From Planctomycetota bacterium (lineage in GTDB: Bacteria > Planctomycetota > PLA2), in the NCBI GenBank assembly GCA_021776785.1, contig JAJFFF010000033.1:62001-126000 (forward strand): a DNA stretch of 64,000 nucleotides, read 5' to 3'. Both the position numbers and the translations under genes were made by a program. This document shows positions 1 through 7,874 of this stretch, in pieces (position 1 is the first letter of the stretch; each line of letters starts with the position of its first letter). Below the pieces are notes generated by a model, which did no database searches, had not been told where the DNA came from, and was given only the letters and a program-made list of their open reading frames with translations.

Positions 1-609
1 CAAGCCCGCGCAGTTCACCGGGACAAACGGCCCACGGACGCGCAAGGACTCCTGATGCACCATCTTGGCGATCAGCTCCTTGCCGGTCCCGGACTCGCCG
101 GTGATCAGCACCGTGGCGTTGGTGCGAGCGACTCTTTGCGCCTGCTCAAACACCCGCTGCATGAGCGGGCTCTTGCCGGGCAAAAGGACCGCTTTCTCCT
201 TGGCCAGGCGGGCCCGCGCAACCTTGTTTTGCGGCTCCGCGCGGGTCCGTCCGATCGCGCCGCCGACCGCGGTGCGCAGATCCTCAAGGTCGAGTGGCTT
301 CTCCATGAAGTCATACGCACCGTCCTTCATGGCTTGGACGGCTCGTTCGACGGATCCATACGCGGTCATCACGATCACGGGCGGTGCATTCACGCCGGCG
401 ACGAATTCGCGCAGCAGCGTGAGTCCATCGACGTCCGGCATGACGACGTCGGTCAGCACGCAGTCCCAGGGGCCGCGCGCAAACTGCTCGCGCGCTTCGC
501 TCCCGGTCGTCGCCAAGACGACCTCATACCCCGCCTCGCCGAACGCGGTTCCGAGCGCTTCCGACGCCCCCGGATCATCCTCGGCGATGAGAATTCGCGG
601 CAAACTCAT
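1..609 (-). CDS. NtrC-family sigma-54 response regulator (C-terminus off window)
   Basis: This two-component response regulator activates sigma-54 RNA polymerase. The 203 visible residues begin at an ATG. They contain a receiver domain (acidic pair near residues 10-12, phospho-acceptor D54 in TDVVMPD, switch T82, K104) and the start of an AAA+ domain with a GESGTGKE Walker A. The rest of the AAA+ domain and the expected Fis-type HTH lie beyond position 1. The start overlaps the stop of the upstream histidine kinase by four bases (ATGA), so the two are translationally coupled. By family knowledge the regulator is phosphorylated by that kinase. The target promoters cannot be told from this window. 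Confidence 0.9.
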   Translation of the reverse strand, partial: MSLPRILIAEDDPGASEALGTAFGEAGYEVVLATTGSEAREQFARGPWDCVLTDVVMPDVDGLTLLREFVAGVNAPPVIVMTAYGSVERAVQAMKDGAYDFMEKPLDLEDLRTAVGGAIGRTRAEPQNKVARARLAKEKAVLLPGKSPLMQRVFEQAQRVARTNATVLITGESGTGKELIAKMVHQESLRVRGPFVPVNCAGL

Positions 610-1706
610 GCGTTGCTCCCGGCGACCGTCGGCCCCGAGTCCATCGAGGACGGCGGCCCGTCGTACGGCAGGAAAAACGCAAACGTCGCGCCGTGGCCCG
701 GCTTGCTGTTGACCGCCATGCGACCCCCGTGCTCCTCGACAATCCGGTTTGCAATCGGCAGGCCAAGGCCCGTCCCGCCCGCTTTGGTCGTGTAAAAGAT
801 CTCGAAGATGTGACGCGACTGGTTCGGATCAATGCCCGGCCCGTCGTCCCCGATTTCGAGCAGACACCGCCGCGTCTCGTCCCGACTGCGGCAGACGATC
901 GAACCCTCGCGCCCCGTCACCTGCACCGCGTTGAGCAACACGTTGTAGATGGCGCGCTGCAATCGATCACGGTCCATGCGGATCGGGCGCGACGACTGCA
1001 GATCGATGTCCACCCGCAGGTCCTTCTCCTGAATCTGCGCATCCAACAGATCCAGTGCCGCGCGGACGACGTGGTTAATCGACCCCAGCTCCAGTCGCAG
1101 CGCGGGCGGACGTGAATACTGCACAAAGTCGCGCACAACGCCGTCTAAACGCTTGATCTCGCGCTGCACGGTCGTGGCGGTTTTCTCAAGCCGCGGCTTG
1201 TCCGGCGGATCTTTCGCCAAGCCTTCGCGCAACAACTGCATGTTCATGTGGATCGAATTCAGCGGGTTTCGGATCTCGTGCGCCACGCTGTCGCCCAAGT
1301 TCGCGATCGCTTGCGTGCGCGCTTGGCGCAGAAGGCGCGCTTCCAAACCGACGGCTTCCGTAACGTCGTCTAACGTGAGCAAGGCGAGCGGACTCGCCAC
1401 GTCGGCGTCGGCGAGCGGACCCAATCGACAGTCGACGTGCAGGCTCGGCCCCAGCTCGTAGCGCGCAATGCGCAACGTCCGTCCACGGTCAATCGCGTTG
1501 CGGGCGGCCTGCGACCAGTCGACCTCTTCGGCGAGCGCGGGCAAAGCGTCCGCCAAACTGCGCCCGACCAGCGCGTCCGGTTCCGATCCGCAGACCAGAG
1601 CCAGCGCGCGGTTCGCGAACACAATGTCCGCCGCGTCGTTCACAAGGGCCACGCCGCGCTCCAGCGTATCGAGAACGCGCCGCCAAACGTCTGTTAGGGG
1701 ATCCAA
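606..1706 (-). CDS. PAS-domain sensor histidine kinase, NtrB-like
   Basis: This is a 366-residue cytosolic kinase with no membrane segment. A PAS-like domain spans about residues 10-115. The HisKA H-box is HEIRNPLNSI with H143. The HATPase_c N-box lies at about N255-N259, G1 (DDGPGI) at about 287-292 and G2 (GGTGLGLP) at about 310-317. It should autophosphorylate and pass phosphate to the overlapping sigma-54 response regulator. The start is a TTG: an in-frame stop lies three codons upstream and no better in-frame start is near. An AGGG sits four bases before it. Without a sensor domain outside the membrane, the signal is probably cytosolic, as in NtrB-type kinases. Confidence 0.9.
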   Translation of the reverse strand: MDPLTDVWRRVLDTLERGVALVNDAADIVFANRALALVCGSEPDALVGRSLADALPALAEEVDWSQAARNAIDRGRTLRIARYELGPSLHVDCRLGPLADADVASPLALLTLDDVTEAVGLEARLLRQARTQAIANLGDSVAHEIRNPLNSIHMNMQLLREGLAKDPPDKPRLEKTATTVQREIKRLDGVVRDFVQYSRPPALRLELGSINHVVRAALDLLDAQIQEKDLRVDIDLQSSRPIRMDRDRLQRAIYNVLLNAVQVTGREGSIVCRSRDETRRCLLEIGDDGPGIDPNQSRHIFEIFYTTKAGGTGLGLPIANRIVEEHGGRMAVNSKPGHGATFAFFLPYDGPPSSMDSGPTVAGSNA

Positions 1707-1802
1707 CGCGCCCTATGCTATCCCGCGCCGCAGCCAACCCCAACACCGCGACCGCGCGCCGCGCGCCACGCGACGTTCGAACGCGGATCGTCGTTCTCGT
1801 GG

Positions 1803-1831
1803 AAAAGGGGCGTTTTAGCGGGAAGGGCCCC
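1803..1831 (-). terminator. Possible Rho-independent terminator
   Basis: On the minus strand GGGGC and GCCCC pair around a 15-base loop that contains the stop codon of the HEAT lipoprotein gene. Four T residues follow. The stem is only five base pairs, so this is a modest candidate for ending that transcript before the kinase gene. Confidence 0.35.
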
Positions 1832-2465
1832 AGAGAGCACGCCACTTCGCGACCGCGGGTGCGCGACGCTTGGCGGACCGGTCCGCGCGATAGCCAAAAA
1901 AGCTCGTCGAGATGCGACGCAATGCGGACACCGCCGCTTGCCGCACCGGACGGTTTTCGTCTTCCAATAAATCGACCAAACGCGGCGCGTGCTCCGTCAG
2001 ACGACCCTTGCCGCACGCCTCCGCCGCCGCGGCCCGCACGGAAGCGTACGCCGAGTCCAACGCTGTCCGCATCGCATCGGCAGCGAGCGTTTCGGCGATC
2101 GAGCGCAAGACGATCACAATGCGCTCGCGCGCGAGGGCGGACGCTTCCCGGTCCGCCGCGTGGCCGAGATACGGCACGGCCACGGCCCCCATCTGCACGA
2201 GTTTGCGGGCGGCCCCCGAATAGGTCTCAAAGCTCGGCGAACGCAGGGCCGCAAGCGCTAAGACCAACTCCGCTTCCGACTCCGGGGGGAGCGGCTCGCT
2301 CTTGGGGTCGAGGACGACGTCGTTGAGCCAGTCCGCGGTGTTGAATGCCGGCGGCGCCGCACCCTCGGCCGGACCCCGTCCACGCAAAACGGAGCCGTCT
2401 CCGCGCGGTCCGGCGGGAAAGGTCGCGCAGCCCGCGACCAGGAAGGCAGCCATAAGAATTCGCAC
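1815..2465 (-). CDS. HEAT-repeat lipoprotein, function unknown
   Basis: This is a predicted exported lipoprotein of about 216 residues. From the GTG chosen here the N-terminus is a short hydrophobic signal ending in the lipobox LVAGC. The reading frame stays open to a GTG at 2543, but that would put 26 atypical residues before the signal. The C-terminal half has alpha-helical HEAT-like units, for example around RAAAAEACGKG and RQAAVSALRRI, with the usual Ala/Leu spacing and an inter-helix Asp/Arg. It is divergent from rnpA. HEAT solenoids are usually protein-binding scaffolds. No catalytic motif is seen and no specific role can be given. Confidence 0.65.
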   Translation of the reverse strand: MRILMAAFLVAGCATFPAGPRGDGSVLRGRGPAEGAAPPAFNTADWLNDVVLDPKSEPLPPESEAELVLALAALRSPSFETYSGAARKLVQMGAVAVPYLGHAADREASALARERIVIVLRSIAETLAADAMRTALDSAYASVRAAAAEACGKGRLTEHAPRLVDLLEDENRPVRQAAVSALRRISTSFFGYRADRSAKRRAPAVAKWRALWGPSR

Positions 2466-2638
2466 GGTTGTGCTCGCAACGCCCCCGCCCGCCGTTGCGA
2501 TACGCCATCGGACGCGACAGGGCCTGGCGAACATTACTTCCACGAAAAGAATATCTCTATGCCGAGCTTGTGCCGGTTCTTTCCCCCGAATGGCCCGGAT
2601 CCATTGTAGCGTTTTCGGGGTCCGTCTACAGTGCGCAG

Positions 2639-3136
2639 GTGGAATCCACCCCGCAGCGGCGCGACTGGCACGCCGCGCAGCCGGCCGTCACCGGCTCATA
2701 TCGTAAACAAAACCGCGTCCAAACCGTGGGCGAGTACCGCCGTGTCTACCAGCGCGGATTCCACGCCAGCTCGCGCACGTTCGGCTGCTACGTGCTGCCG
2801 TCGCGCGGCGAGCGGTGTCGCCTCGGCCTTTCGGTCTCGCGCAAGTACGGCAACAGCCCGGTCCGCAACCGCATCAAGCGCCTCGCGCGCGTCGCGTTTC
2901 GAGGCTTGCGCGACTCCTGGCCGGCACTCGACGTGGTCCTCGTGCCGCGACGCGCCGCCCACGGAATCACACTGGAAGCACTCGCGTCCGAGTTCGACGC
3001 GCTGGTGCGCCGAGCCCTGGCCGACCAAGTGCGCAACAAAACACCCCGGCGTTCCAAGAAACGAAAGTCGAAGCCGAAGCAGCAGGCCAAGCCGCGCGCA
3101 CAACAAGACCGCGGCAGCAACGAGGTCGGCTCGTGA
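2639..3136 (+). CDS. rnpA: Ribonuclease P protein component
   Basis: This is the protein subunit of RNase P, which binds the RNA subunit and helps remove tRNA 5' leaders. The family core is clear: EYRRVYQRG near the N-terminus, then the signature [13 protein letters not shown], which matches the RNA-binding RNR motif. The protein ends in a long Lys/Arg/Gln tail that typical RnpA lacks. The start is uncertain. The frame is open from 2468, the core begins near 2700, and the GTG at 2639 gives a family-sized protein but has no clear ribosome-binding site. rpmH, the usual upstream neighbour, is not present; a HEAT lipoprotein gene diverges instead. The stop overlaps the yidD start. Confidence 0.9.
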   Translation: MESTPQRRDWHAAQPAVTGSYRKQNRVQTVGEYRRVYQRGFHASSRTFGCYVLPSRGERCRLGLSVSRKYGNSPVRNRIKRLARVAFRGLRDSWPALDVVLVPRRAAHGITLEALASEFDALVRRALADQVRNKTPRRSKKRKSKPKQQAKPRAQQDRGSNEVGS

Positions 3137-3390
3137 AACGGATCTTGATCGGCGCGGTCCGCCTCTACCAGCGTTGGATGTCGCCGCTCCTGCCTCCGCT
3201 TTGCCGCTTCGACCTCAATTGCTCGCGTTATGCCGTCCAAGCGCTGGAGCAACACGGCGCGTGGCGCGGCTCCTGGTTAACGTTGCGCCGCATCCTGCGC
3301 TGCCATCCGTTTTACAAACGCGGCCCCGTCGATCCGGTGCCGGATCGAGCTACGTTTTTTGGAGCGAACGCCGACGCCCCTCGCAAATGA
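3133..3390 (+). CDS. yidD: Membrane protein insertion efficiency factor YidD
   Basis: This 85-residue protein has the family pattern: an N-terminal amphipathic helix, [26 protein letters not shown] and a closing GPVDPVP. YidD acts at the inner face of the cytoplasmic membrane, where it assists YidC-dependent insertion. The GTG start overlaps the rnpA stop as GTGA, so translation is coupled. The expected next gene, yidC, is absent. A strong terminator follows and then a convergent chaperone gene, so this is a two-gene remnant of the usual rpmH-rnpA-yidD-yidC order. Confidence 0.93.
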   Translation: MKRILIGAVRLYQRWMSPLLPPLCRFDLNCSRYAVQALEQHGAWRGSWLTLRRILRCHPFYKRGPVDPVPDRATFFGANADAPRK

Positions 3391-3393
3391 GAA

Positions 3394-3431
3394 GCAGGAG
3401 CCGCCGCGGCGACTCCTGCGTGTCTGATTTT
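3394..3431 (+). terminator. Rho-independent terminator of rnpA-yidD
   Basis: The arms GCAGGAG and CTCCTGC (3394-3400 and 3413-3419) enclose a further self-complementary CGCCGCGGCG. A TTTT run follows at 3428-3431. It begins four bases after the yidD stop and also separates that operon from the convergent chaperone gene. Confidence 0.75.
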
Positions 3432-3441
3432 CTTGAGCGTG

Positions 3442-5496
3442 TTAGCGGTTGCTCGTGCGCGCTTCCGTGCGCTCGTCTTTCTCCCGCTTCATGCGACCGT
3501 CCATGTCGCCGAAGAACTCGAACTCGAAGTCAGCAAGCGTGCGGTCAATGTGGCGCTCCCAACGGTCGCGCTCCTCCATGCTCCGGCGTTGACGCGTGTT
3601 CGACACGTAGCGCGCGAACTCCAACCGCGAGACGGTTCCCTCGTCCGGAAGCTGACGTTCCAGCATCTGAACCAAGTACGCCGCGCCGTAGTCTTCGTCC
3701 TCGAGGGGCGAGTTCACCTGCACTGGCAAGTAGTCACCACTCTTGATCTCCTTTTTGAGATCGGTCGCAAGCACCGTCCACAGCGCGCGCTGCAGAAAAT
3801 GGCGGTCGCTCATGTGGCGGTACGCGCGGGGCCAGAACTCGTCCTTGGACGGTTCGCCGATGAAGTCCGTGCTCGCCGTGATCCATTCTTCGTCGTAGAA
3901 ACGGCCACCAAGATCTTCGATGTGTTTTTGGAACGCGGCGGCATCAACTTTTCCGTCGACGAGTTGCGTGCGGAGATCCTCAAACGCCTTTTTGGCGCTC
4001 GCGCGCGCCTGGTGCGGCAAGTACCACTCGTTGAGCAGCGTCTTACGCTCGGACTTGTCGAGCTCCTCAAACGTCTTGCGGCGCTCGGACTCAACATCGA
4101 CCAAACGCAACAGCATGCGCCCGTGGCCCGCTTCGCCCATGACATCGGCGATGCGCTTGACCTTCGGTAAGCTGCCGCCGGCAAGACCGGTCACGCGGTT
4201 GCGCGTGTTGTGCGTAAACCGTACGCCGCGATCTTCGAGATCCTCGATCGCATCGGCGGTCAATGGATCTTTCGGCGCGAAGTAGACGATCAAACCCTTG
4301 CCCATCTCGGTGGAGCAGATCGGATCGTCTTTGTCGTCGCTCTTCTGCAGGTGATCGAAGATGACCTTGAGCGACACGCGGTCGTTTTTGATCGCTTCGT
4401 CCTTAAACCAGCGATACATGCCGCGGACGCGTAGCTCGCGATCGATCTGCTGTTCGGCGATCTCGTAGCCGCGCTCTTTCCAGATGGCGCGCTGCTCCGG
4501 AGTCACCAGAGGATCCGGCGTAGGCTTCGCGCCAGGTTCGGGCTTGTCGGCCGGGTTGGCCGCCTTCACCTTGTCCCAAGAACTTCCAACGAGTTCGAGG
4601 AGACGGTCGGTGTAGTAGCCGAAGAACGCCTTTTTCTCTTTCTCGGTCTCTTCCAACTTCTCGAGATCGAGTTGCGGGTACGCGCGCTTGAACAGCGCTT
4701 CGATTTTTTTGTAATCTTCCTCGGTCACCAGGTGATGGAGCGTGTACATCGCTTCGAACTTGAACCGGCGCGGATGGCGAAATCCGGCGCTCTCGGACTG
4801 GACGGCCGCGTCCTTGTCGAAAAACGTCTTGAGCGCGTCTTGGGCTTTTTCGTCCGCTTCAAACGCGGCGCGTTCGGCGTCGATGAATTTCGCCGCACCA
4901 AGCGAACCGTAACGGACGCGCAGACGTTCGATCTTTTGATCGCCCATCTTTTTGACAATGTCTTTGCGCGACGCGGGCGGCGCGATCTCGAAGCTGTCGC
5001 GATAGAGGTCGCGGACGCGCGACGCCGTCATCTGCGCCCGGATCGCCTCTTCAAACTCGCGCGCGGTCACGCCAAAGCTCCGGCGGACCCACAGTTTGTA
5101 CTGCTCGCGGTCGTCGCGAACCATGTTGCGCGTCCACAGGTTGACGGTGGTGACCAATTCCTGATCCGACACCGTGATCCCGATCCGCTTCGCCGTCTCC
5201 AGGAGCAAGATCTGCGTCCACGCAGCCGTGTCGGTCACCTTCCCGCTCTGCGACATCTTGTTGATGATGCTGAGACGGTTGCGGGCTTGGGTGAACTCAC
5301 CCCAAGGGACTTCGACCTTGTCGCCGCTCCCGGGGATGACACGGAATTCGCCGGCGATGGCATCGCGCGACGGGCCGTTCCCGCCACCGCTACGGGCCAC
5401 CGTCTGGATGTCGGCGGTGACCGTAAAGACGATCAGCAAAAAGATGACGAGGCCGAGCATCATCGACCGCTCGTACTTCTTGATAAATGAGCGCAT
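3442..5496 (-). CDS. PpiD/SurA-like membrane-anchored periplasmic folding factor
   Basis: The protein has 684 residues. A short basic N-terminus is followed by one membrane helix at about residues 12-30 and a long, charged periplasmic part, the topology of PpiD. Residues about 70-190 resemble the SurA/PpiD N-terminal chaperone domain (helical, with an ILLLETAKRIGI-like stretch and a later TAREFEEAIR). A parvulin PPIase domain is not obvious, although a region near residues 400-470 could be a degenerate one. Its role is inferred to be folding or quality control of exported proteins. It is transcribed alone, convergent with rnpA-yidD, and is separated from scpB by a likely terminator. Confidence 0.7.
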   Translation of the reverse strand: MRSFIKKYERSMMLGLVIFLLIVFTVTADIQTVARSGGGNGPSRDAIAGEFRVIPGSGDKVEVPWGEFTQARNRLSIINKMSQSGKVTDTAAWTQILLLETAKRIGITVSDQELVTTVNLWTRNMVRDDREQYKLWVRRSFGVTAREFEEAIRAQMTASRVRDLYRDSFEIAPPASRKDIVKKMGDQKIERLRVRYGSLGAAKFIDAERAAFEADEKAQDALKTFFDKDAAVQSESAGFRHPRRFKFEAMYTLHHLVTEEDYKKIEALFKRAYPQLDLEKLEETEKEKKAFFGYYTDRLLELVGSSWDKVKAANPADKPEPGAKPTPDPLVTPEQRAIWKERGYEIAEQQIDRELRVRGMYRWFKDEAIKNDRVSLKVIFDHLQKSDDKDDPICSTEMGKGLIVYFAPKDPLTADAIEDLEDRGVRFTHNTRNRVTGLAGGSLPKVKRIADVMGEAGHGRMLLRLVDVESERRKTFEELDKSERKTLLNEWYLPHQARASAKKAFEDLRTQLVDGKVDAAAFQKHIEDLGGRFYDEEWITASTDFIGEPSKDEFWPRAYRHMSDRHFLQRALWTVLATDLKKEIKSGDYLPVQVNSPLEDEDYGAAYLVQMLERQLPDEGTVSRLEFARYVSNTRQRRSMEERDRWERHIDRTLADFEFEFFGDMDGRMKREKDERTEARTSNR

Positions 5497-5545
5497 ATCA
5501 GTTGGATCCTGGTCTGCAATACGCAGAACCGAGCATTATCGACCG

Positions 5546-5598
5546 TAAAAAGAGAACAGGCAAGCAGGGCACCCGTCGCACTCCGGATTCTCTTGCCT
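5546..5598 (-). terminator. Probable Rho-independent terminator after scpB
   Basis: Reading the minus strand, AGGCAAG (5598-5592) pairs with CTTGCCT (5564-5558). The loop is 27 bases and may hold a further weak stem. A TTTTT run follows at 5551-5547. It lies between the scpB stop and the chaperone gene start. Confidence 0.45.
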
Positions 5599-5654
5599 AA
5601 GGCTTCGCGTTTCCTGCCCCGTGAAGGTCCCCCGTCCACGTCCCCGTAAACGGG

Positions 5655-6215
5655 TTAGACGTCGAGACTCGCCGGCAGGTCGCGCGGGGACTTGAGACCG
5701 AAGCGTTCGAGAAACGATTTCGTCGTCGCGTAGAGCAGGGCGCGGCCCAGCCCCTCATCCCGGCCCGCGATCTTGATCAGCTCAAGCTCGAGCAAATGAC
5801 GCAGGATCGGCCCGACGCCGACGCCGCGGATGCGCTCGATTTCGGCGCGCCCGAGCGGCTGCTTGTAGGCGATGATCGCCAGCGTTTCCAGCGCCGCCGG
5901 ACTCAGCCGGTCCTGCGCTTTTTTGCTGCTTAGCCGCGACACCGCGTCGGCGCACAGCGGATTGCTCATGAGGCGATACCCGCCCGCGATCTCGACTAAG
6001 TGGACGCCACTTTCGCCCTTGTAGCGCGATTGGAGGTGCTCGATTCCCTGTGTGATCGCGGCCAGGTCCTCGCCGAGCAGATCGGCCAGACGTTTTGCCG
6101 AGAGCGGCTCGATGGCGACAAAAAGGACCGCTTCCAACTGGGTGAGCAGTCCCGCATCCTGGGGTGCGTCGTCGGCTTCGGACGAGCGTGGGGAGTGTTC
6201 GGGCAACTGAATCAT
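5655..6215 (-). CDS. scpB: Segregation and condensation protein B
   Basis: ScpB is the winged-helix kleisin partner that, with ScpA, loads onto Smc for chromosome condensation and segregation. The 186-residue protein matches the family in length. It carries the typical LEAVLFVAIEPLS opening helix, the highly conserved ETLAIIAYKQPLGRAEIERIRGV motif region in two parts, and the closing LLYATTKSFLERFGL. scpA is not adjacent; the next gene upstream is a parvulin lipoprotein. The start is ATG, and the N-terminal 20 residues are acidic and poorly conserved. Confidence 0.95.
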   Translation of the reverse strand: MIQLPEHSPRSSEADDAPQDAGLLTQLEAVLFVAIEPLSAKRLADLLGEDLAAITQGIEHLQSRYKGESGVHLVEIAGGYRLMSNPLCADAVSRLSSKKAQDRLSPAALETLAIIAYKQPLGRAEIERIRGVGVGPILRHLLELELIKIAGRDEGLGRALLYATTKSFLERFGLKSPRDLPASLDV

Positions 6216-6330
6216 CGCGGTCTACGTGTTGTGGATCCATGGGTCGATTGAAACGGGTTCACTGAGACGGGGTTCCCCCCAATGGGGTGCTGAGATGGGC
6301 TTGCTGCGGGCTACAGGTTTCATCACTTGG

Positions 6331-7296
6331 CTAACGTGGATCCTTCCCGCCTTGCGCGGCGGCGACGAATCCGTGCCGGAGCAAGACGCGCCTCCGCCAA
6401 CGTTCGTATTCTCCCACATCAACCGGACGCGCGCGCAACTCCGCTTCGACCGATGCCCTGAGCCGCTCCCAGTTTCCCTCAGACGGCACGGCGCGGCGGC
6501 GCACGCGGTAGATCTGGAAAAATGTCTCCGTGCCGGCGTCCACCGGAAACGGGCCGACCACCGTGCCGGCTTCGGCGCGAAACAAGGCGTCGCGCACGGC
6601 CGCATCGTTGATGTCGGACGGTAGCAGCGGGAACGGTAGCGAACCGCCCTGCTCGCGCGAGGCGTGCACGGACTGTTGGCGCGCGAGCGCATCAAACGCC
6701 TCCCCGGCCCGCGCGCGGGCGACCAGAGCTTGGGCGGTCTCCGAACGTTCGACGACGATCAGCGACACCTCGACGCGCGGCGATCGTGACTGCTCGAAAC
6801 GCAGCAAGCGGTCCTGGAGCAACTCAACTTCGGTGTGACGACGCACCCACGAGCGGAACTCGTCCATGCCCACCCCGGCGACACGGCGCAGCCACAGTGC
6901 GGGGTCGATCGCGGCGCCGCCTTGCGCTTGGGCTGCGGCGCGCACGCGTTGCTCCCACACCGCCATGCGCTGACTCGTCGCGCGTGCGAGCTCGGCAGCG
7001 GGAACATCGACGCCTTGCGGTTCCGCCTCGGTGCGCGTCACGCGCTCCAACACCAGCCCTTCCAGGCTACGCGCAAACGCCTCGGGGTCTTTGCTGCGGG
7101 AGTAGCGGCCGACGTCGCCATACGTCAGCGGTCGACCGTCCAACCAACCAACGGCGTCGGATTGTGAGCGAGCGTTCCCTCGTGCAGTCGCCGCGTCCAC
7201 CGGCCAGGCCGTTTCGCGCGGAGAGGATGCTTCGCAGCCGCCCAGAGCGAGCGCCGCCACAAGCGTCCACGCGGCGCGCCCGCGCCGCCCCATCAC
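6331..7296 (-). CDS. Parvulin-type peptidyl-prolyl isomerase lipoprotein
   Basis: The protein has 321 residues. The signal peptide ends in the lipobox LALGGC, with Cys near residue 21, so it is probably membrane-anchored in the periplasm. A helical SurA-like N-terminal region precedes a PpiC/rotamase domain at about residues 180-290. Its recognisable blocks are FDALARQQSVHAS, the GGSLPFPL region and the AEAGTVVGPFPV block. It should catalyse cis-trans prolyl isomerisation or act as a holdase for exported proteins. Its start overlaps the stop of the upstream gene by four bases, which makes it the last gene of a three-gene coupled set of secreted proteins. Confidence 0.8.
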   Translation of the reverse strand: MMGRRGRAAWTLVAALALGGCEASSPRETAWPVDAATARGNARSQSDAVGWLDGRPLTYGDVGRYSRSKDPEAFARSLEGLVLERVTRTEAEPQGVDVPAAELARATSQRMAVWEQRVRAAAQAQGGAAIDPALWLRRVAGVGMDEFRSWVRRHTEVELLQDRLLRFEQSRSPRVEVSLIVVERSETAQALVARARAGEAFDALARQQSVHASREQGGSLPFPLLPSDINDAAVRDALFRAEAGTVVGPFPVDAGTETFFQIYRVRRRAVPSEGNWERLRASVEAELRARPVDVGEYERWRRRVLLRHGFVAAAQGGKDPR

Positions 7297-7874
7297 CTTC
7301 GCTTCTTGATGTAGCGCAACCAGTCGCGCGCCTTGTCCTTACGCCCGTTCGGCGGAAGGTCGGGCTGGTAGAACAAACCTTCGTTGCTGTAGATGCGTTT
7401 TAGGCAGTTGATCGCGGCGCGGCGAATGTGTTGCCGATCCGCCTGCAGCGCTTTGACGAGCGGACGCGCGGTGTTGTAGCGATCCTTCTTGTCAAATTTC
7501 AAGGTCTGATAGCGTGCCGCCAAAATGTTCGGCATGTCTTCCAACACCTTGAGATGTGCTTCACTCAGCTCTTTGGTCGGCTTCTGAACATCGTCCCACT
7601 TGAACAGAATCTCGTTGACCACGTTCTCGCCGGTCAGCTTGAACCCTTCAAACGTCTCCGCTTTGCGCGAGTACATGATCAGGTACTTTTCCTGAATCGG
7701 CTTGGCCTTGAATTCCTCTTCGGCCTGCACGCGCCTCGCGCGCGCCGCCAAACGTGCGCGCAGCTCGTTGTAGCGCGCATAGCCGTCCGTCTCCGGCGGC
7801 TTCGCATCCGCCACGACCGTGAGAAGGGCCACGACGCTCGCGAGAATCCCAAACTTGCTCATCAACGTTCTCAC
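7293..7874 (-). CDS. Exported protein of unknown function
   Basis: I do not recognise this 193-residue protein. It has a signal peptide at about residues 1-24 (a LASVVALLTVVADA core), then a Lys/Arg-rich helical body. The C-terminal half resembles one or two HEAT-like helices (RPLVKALQADR, then RRAAINCLKRI). No catalytic motif is seen. It is coupled by ATGA overlaps to the 482-residue protein upstream and to the parvulin lipoprotein downstream. The three products are therefore made together and probably work together at the envelope. Confidence 0.6.
   Translation of the reverse strand: MRTLMSKFGILASVVALLTVVADAKPPETDGYARYNELRARLAARARRVQAEEEFKAKPIQEKYLIMYSRKAETFEGFKLTGENVVNEILFKWDDVQKPTKELSEAHLKVLEDMPNILAARYQTLKFDKKDRYNTARPLVKALQADRQHIRRAAINCLKRIYSNEGLFYQPDLPPNGRKDKARDWLRYIKKRR

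Noticed and set aside
2631..3746. Large plus-strand frame overlapping rnpA, yidD and the chaperone gene
   Set aside because: It is Arg/Pro/Ser-rich, crosses a terminator and two real genes in other frames, and has no family features.
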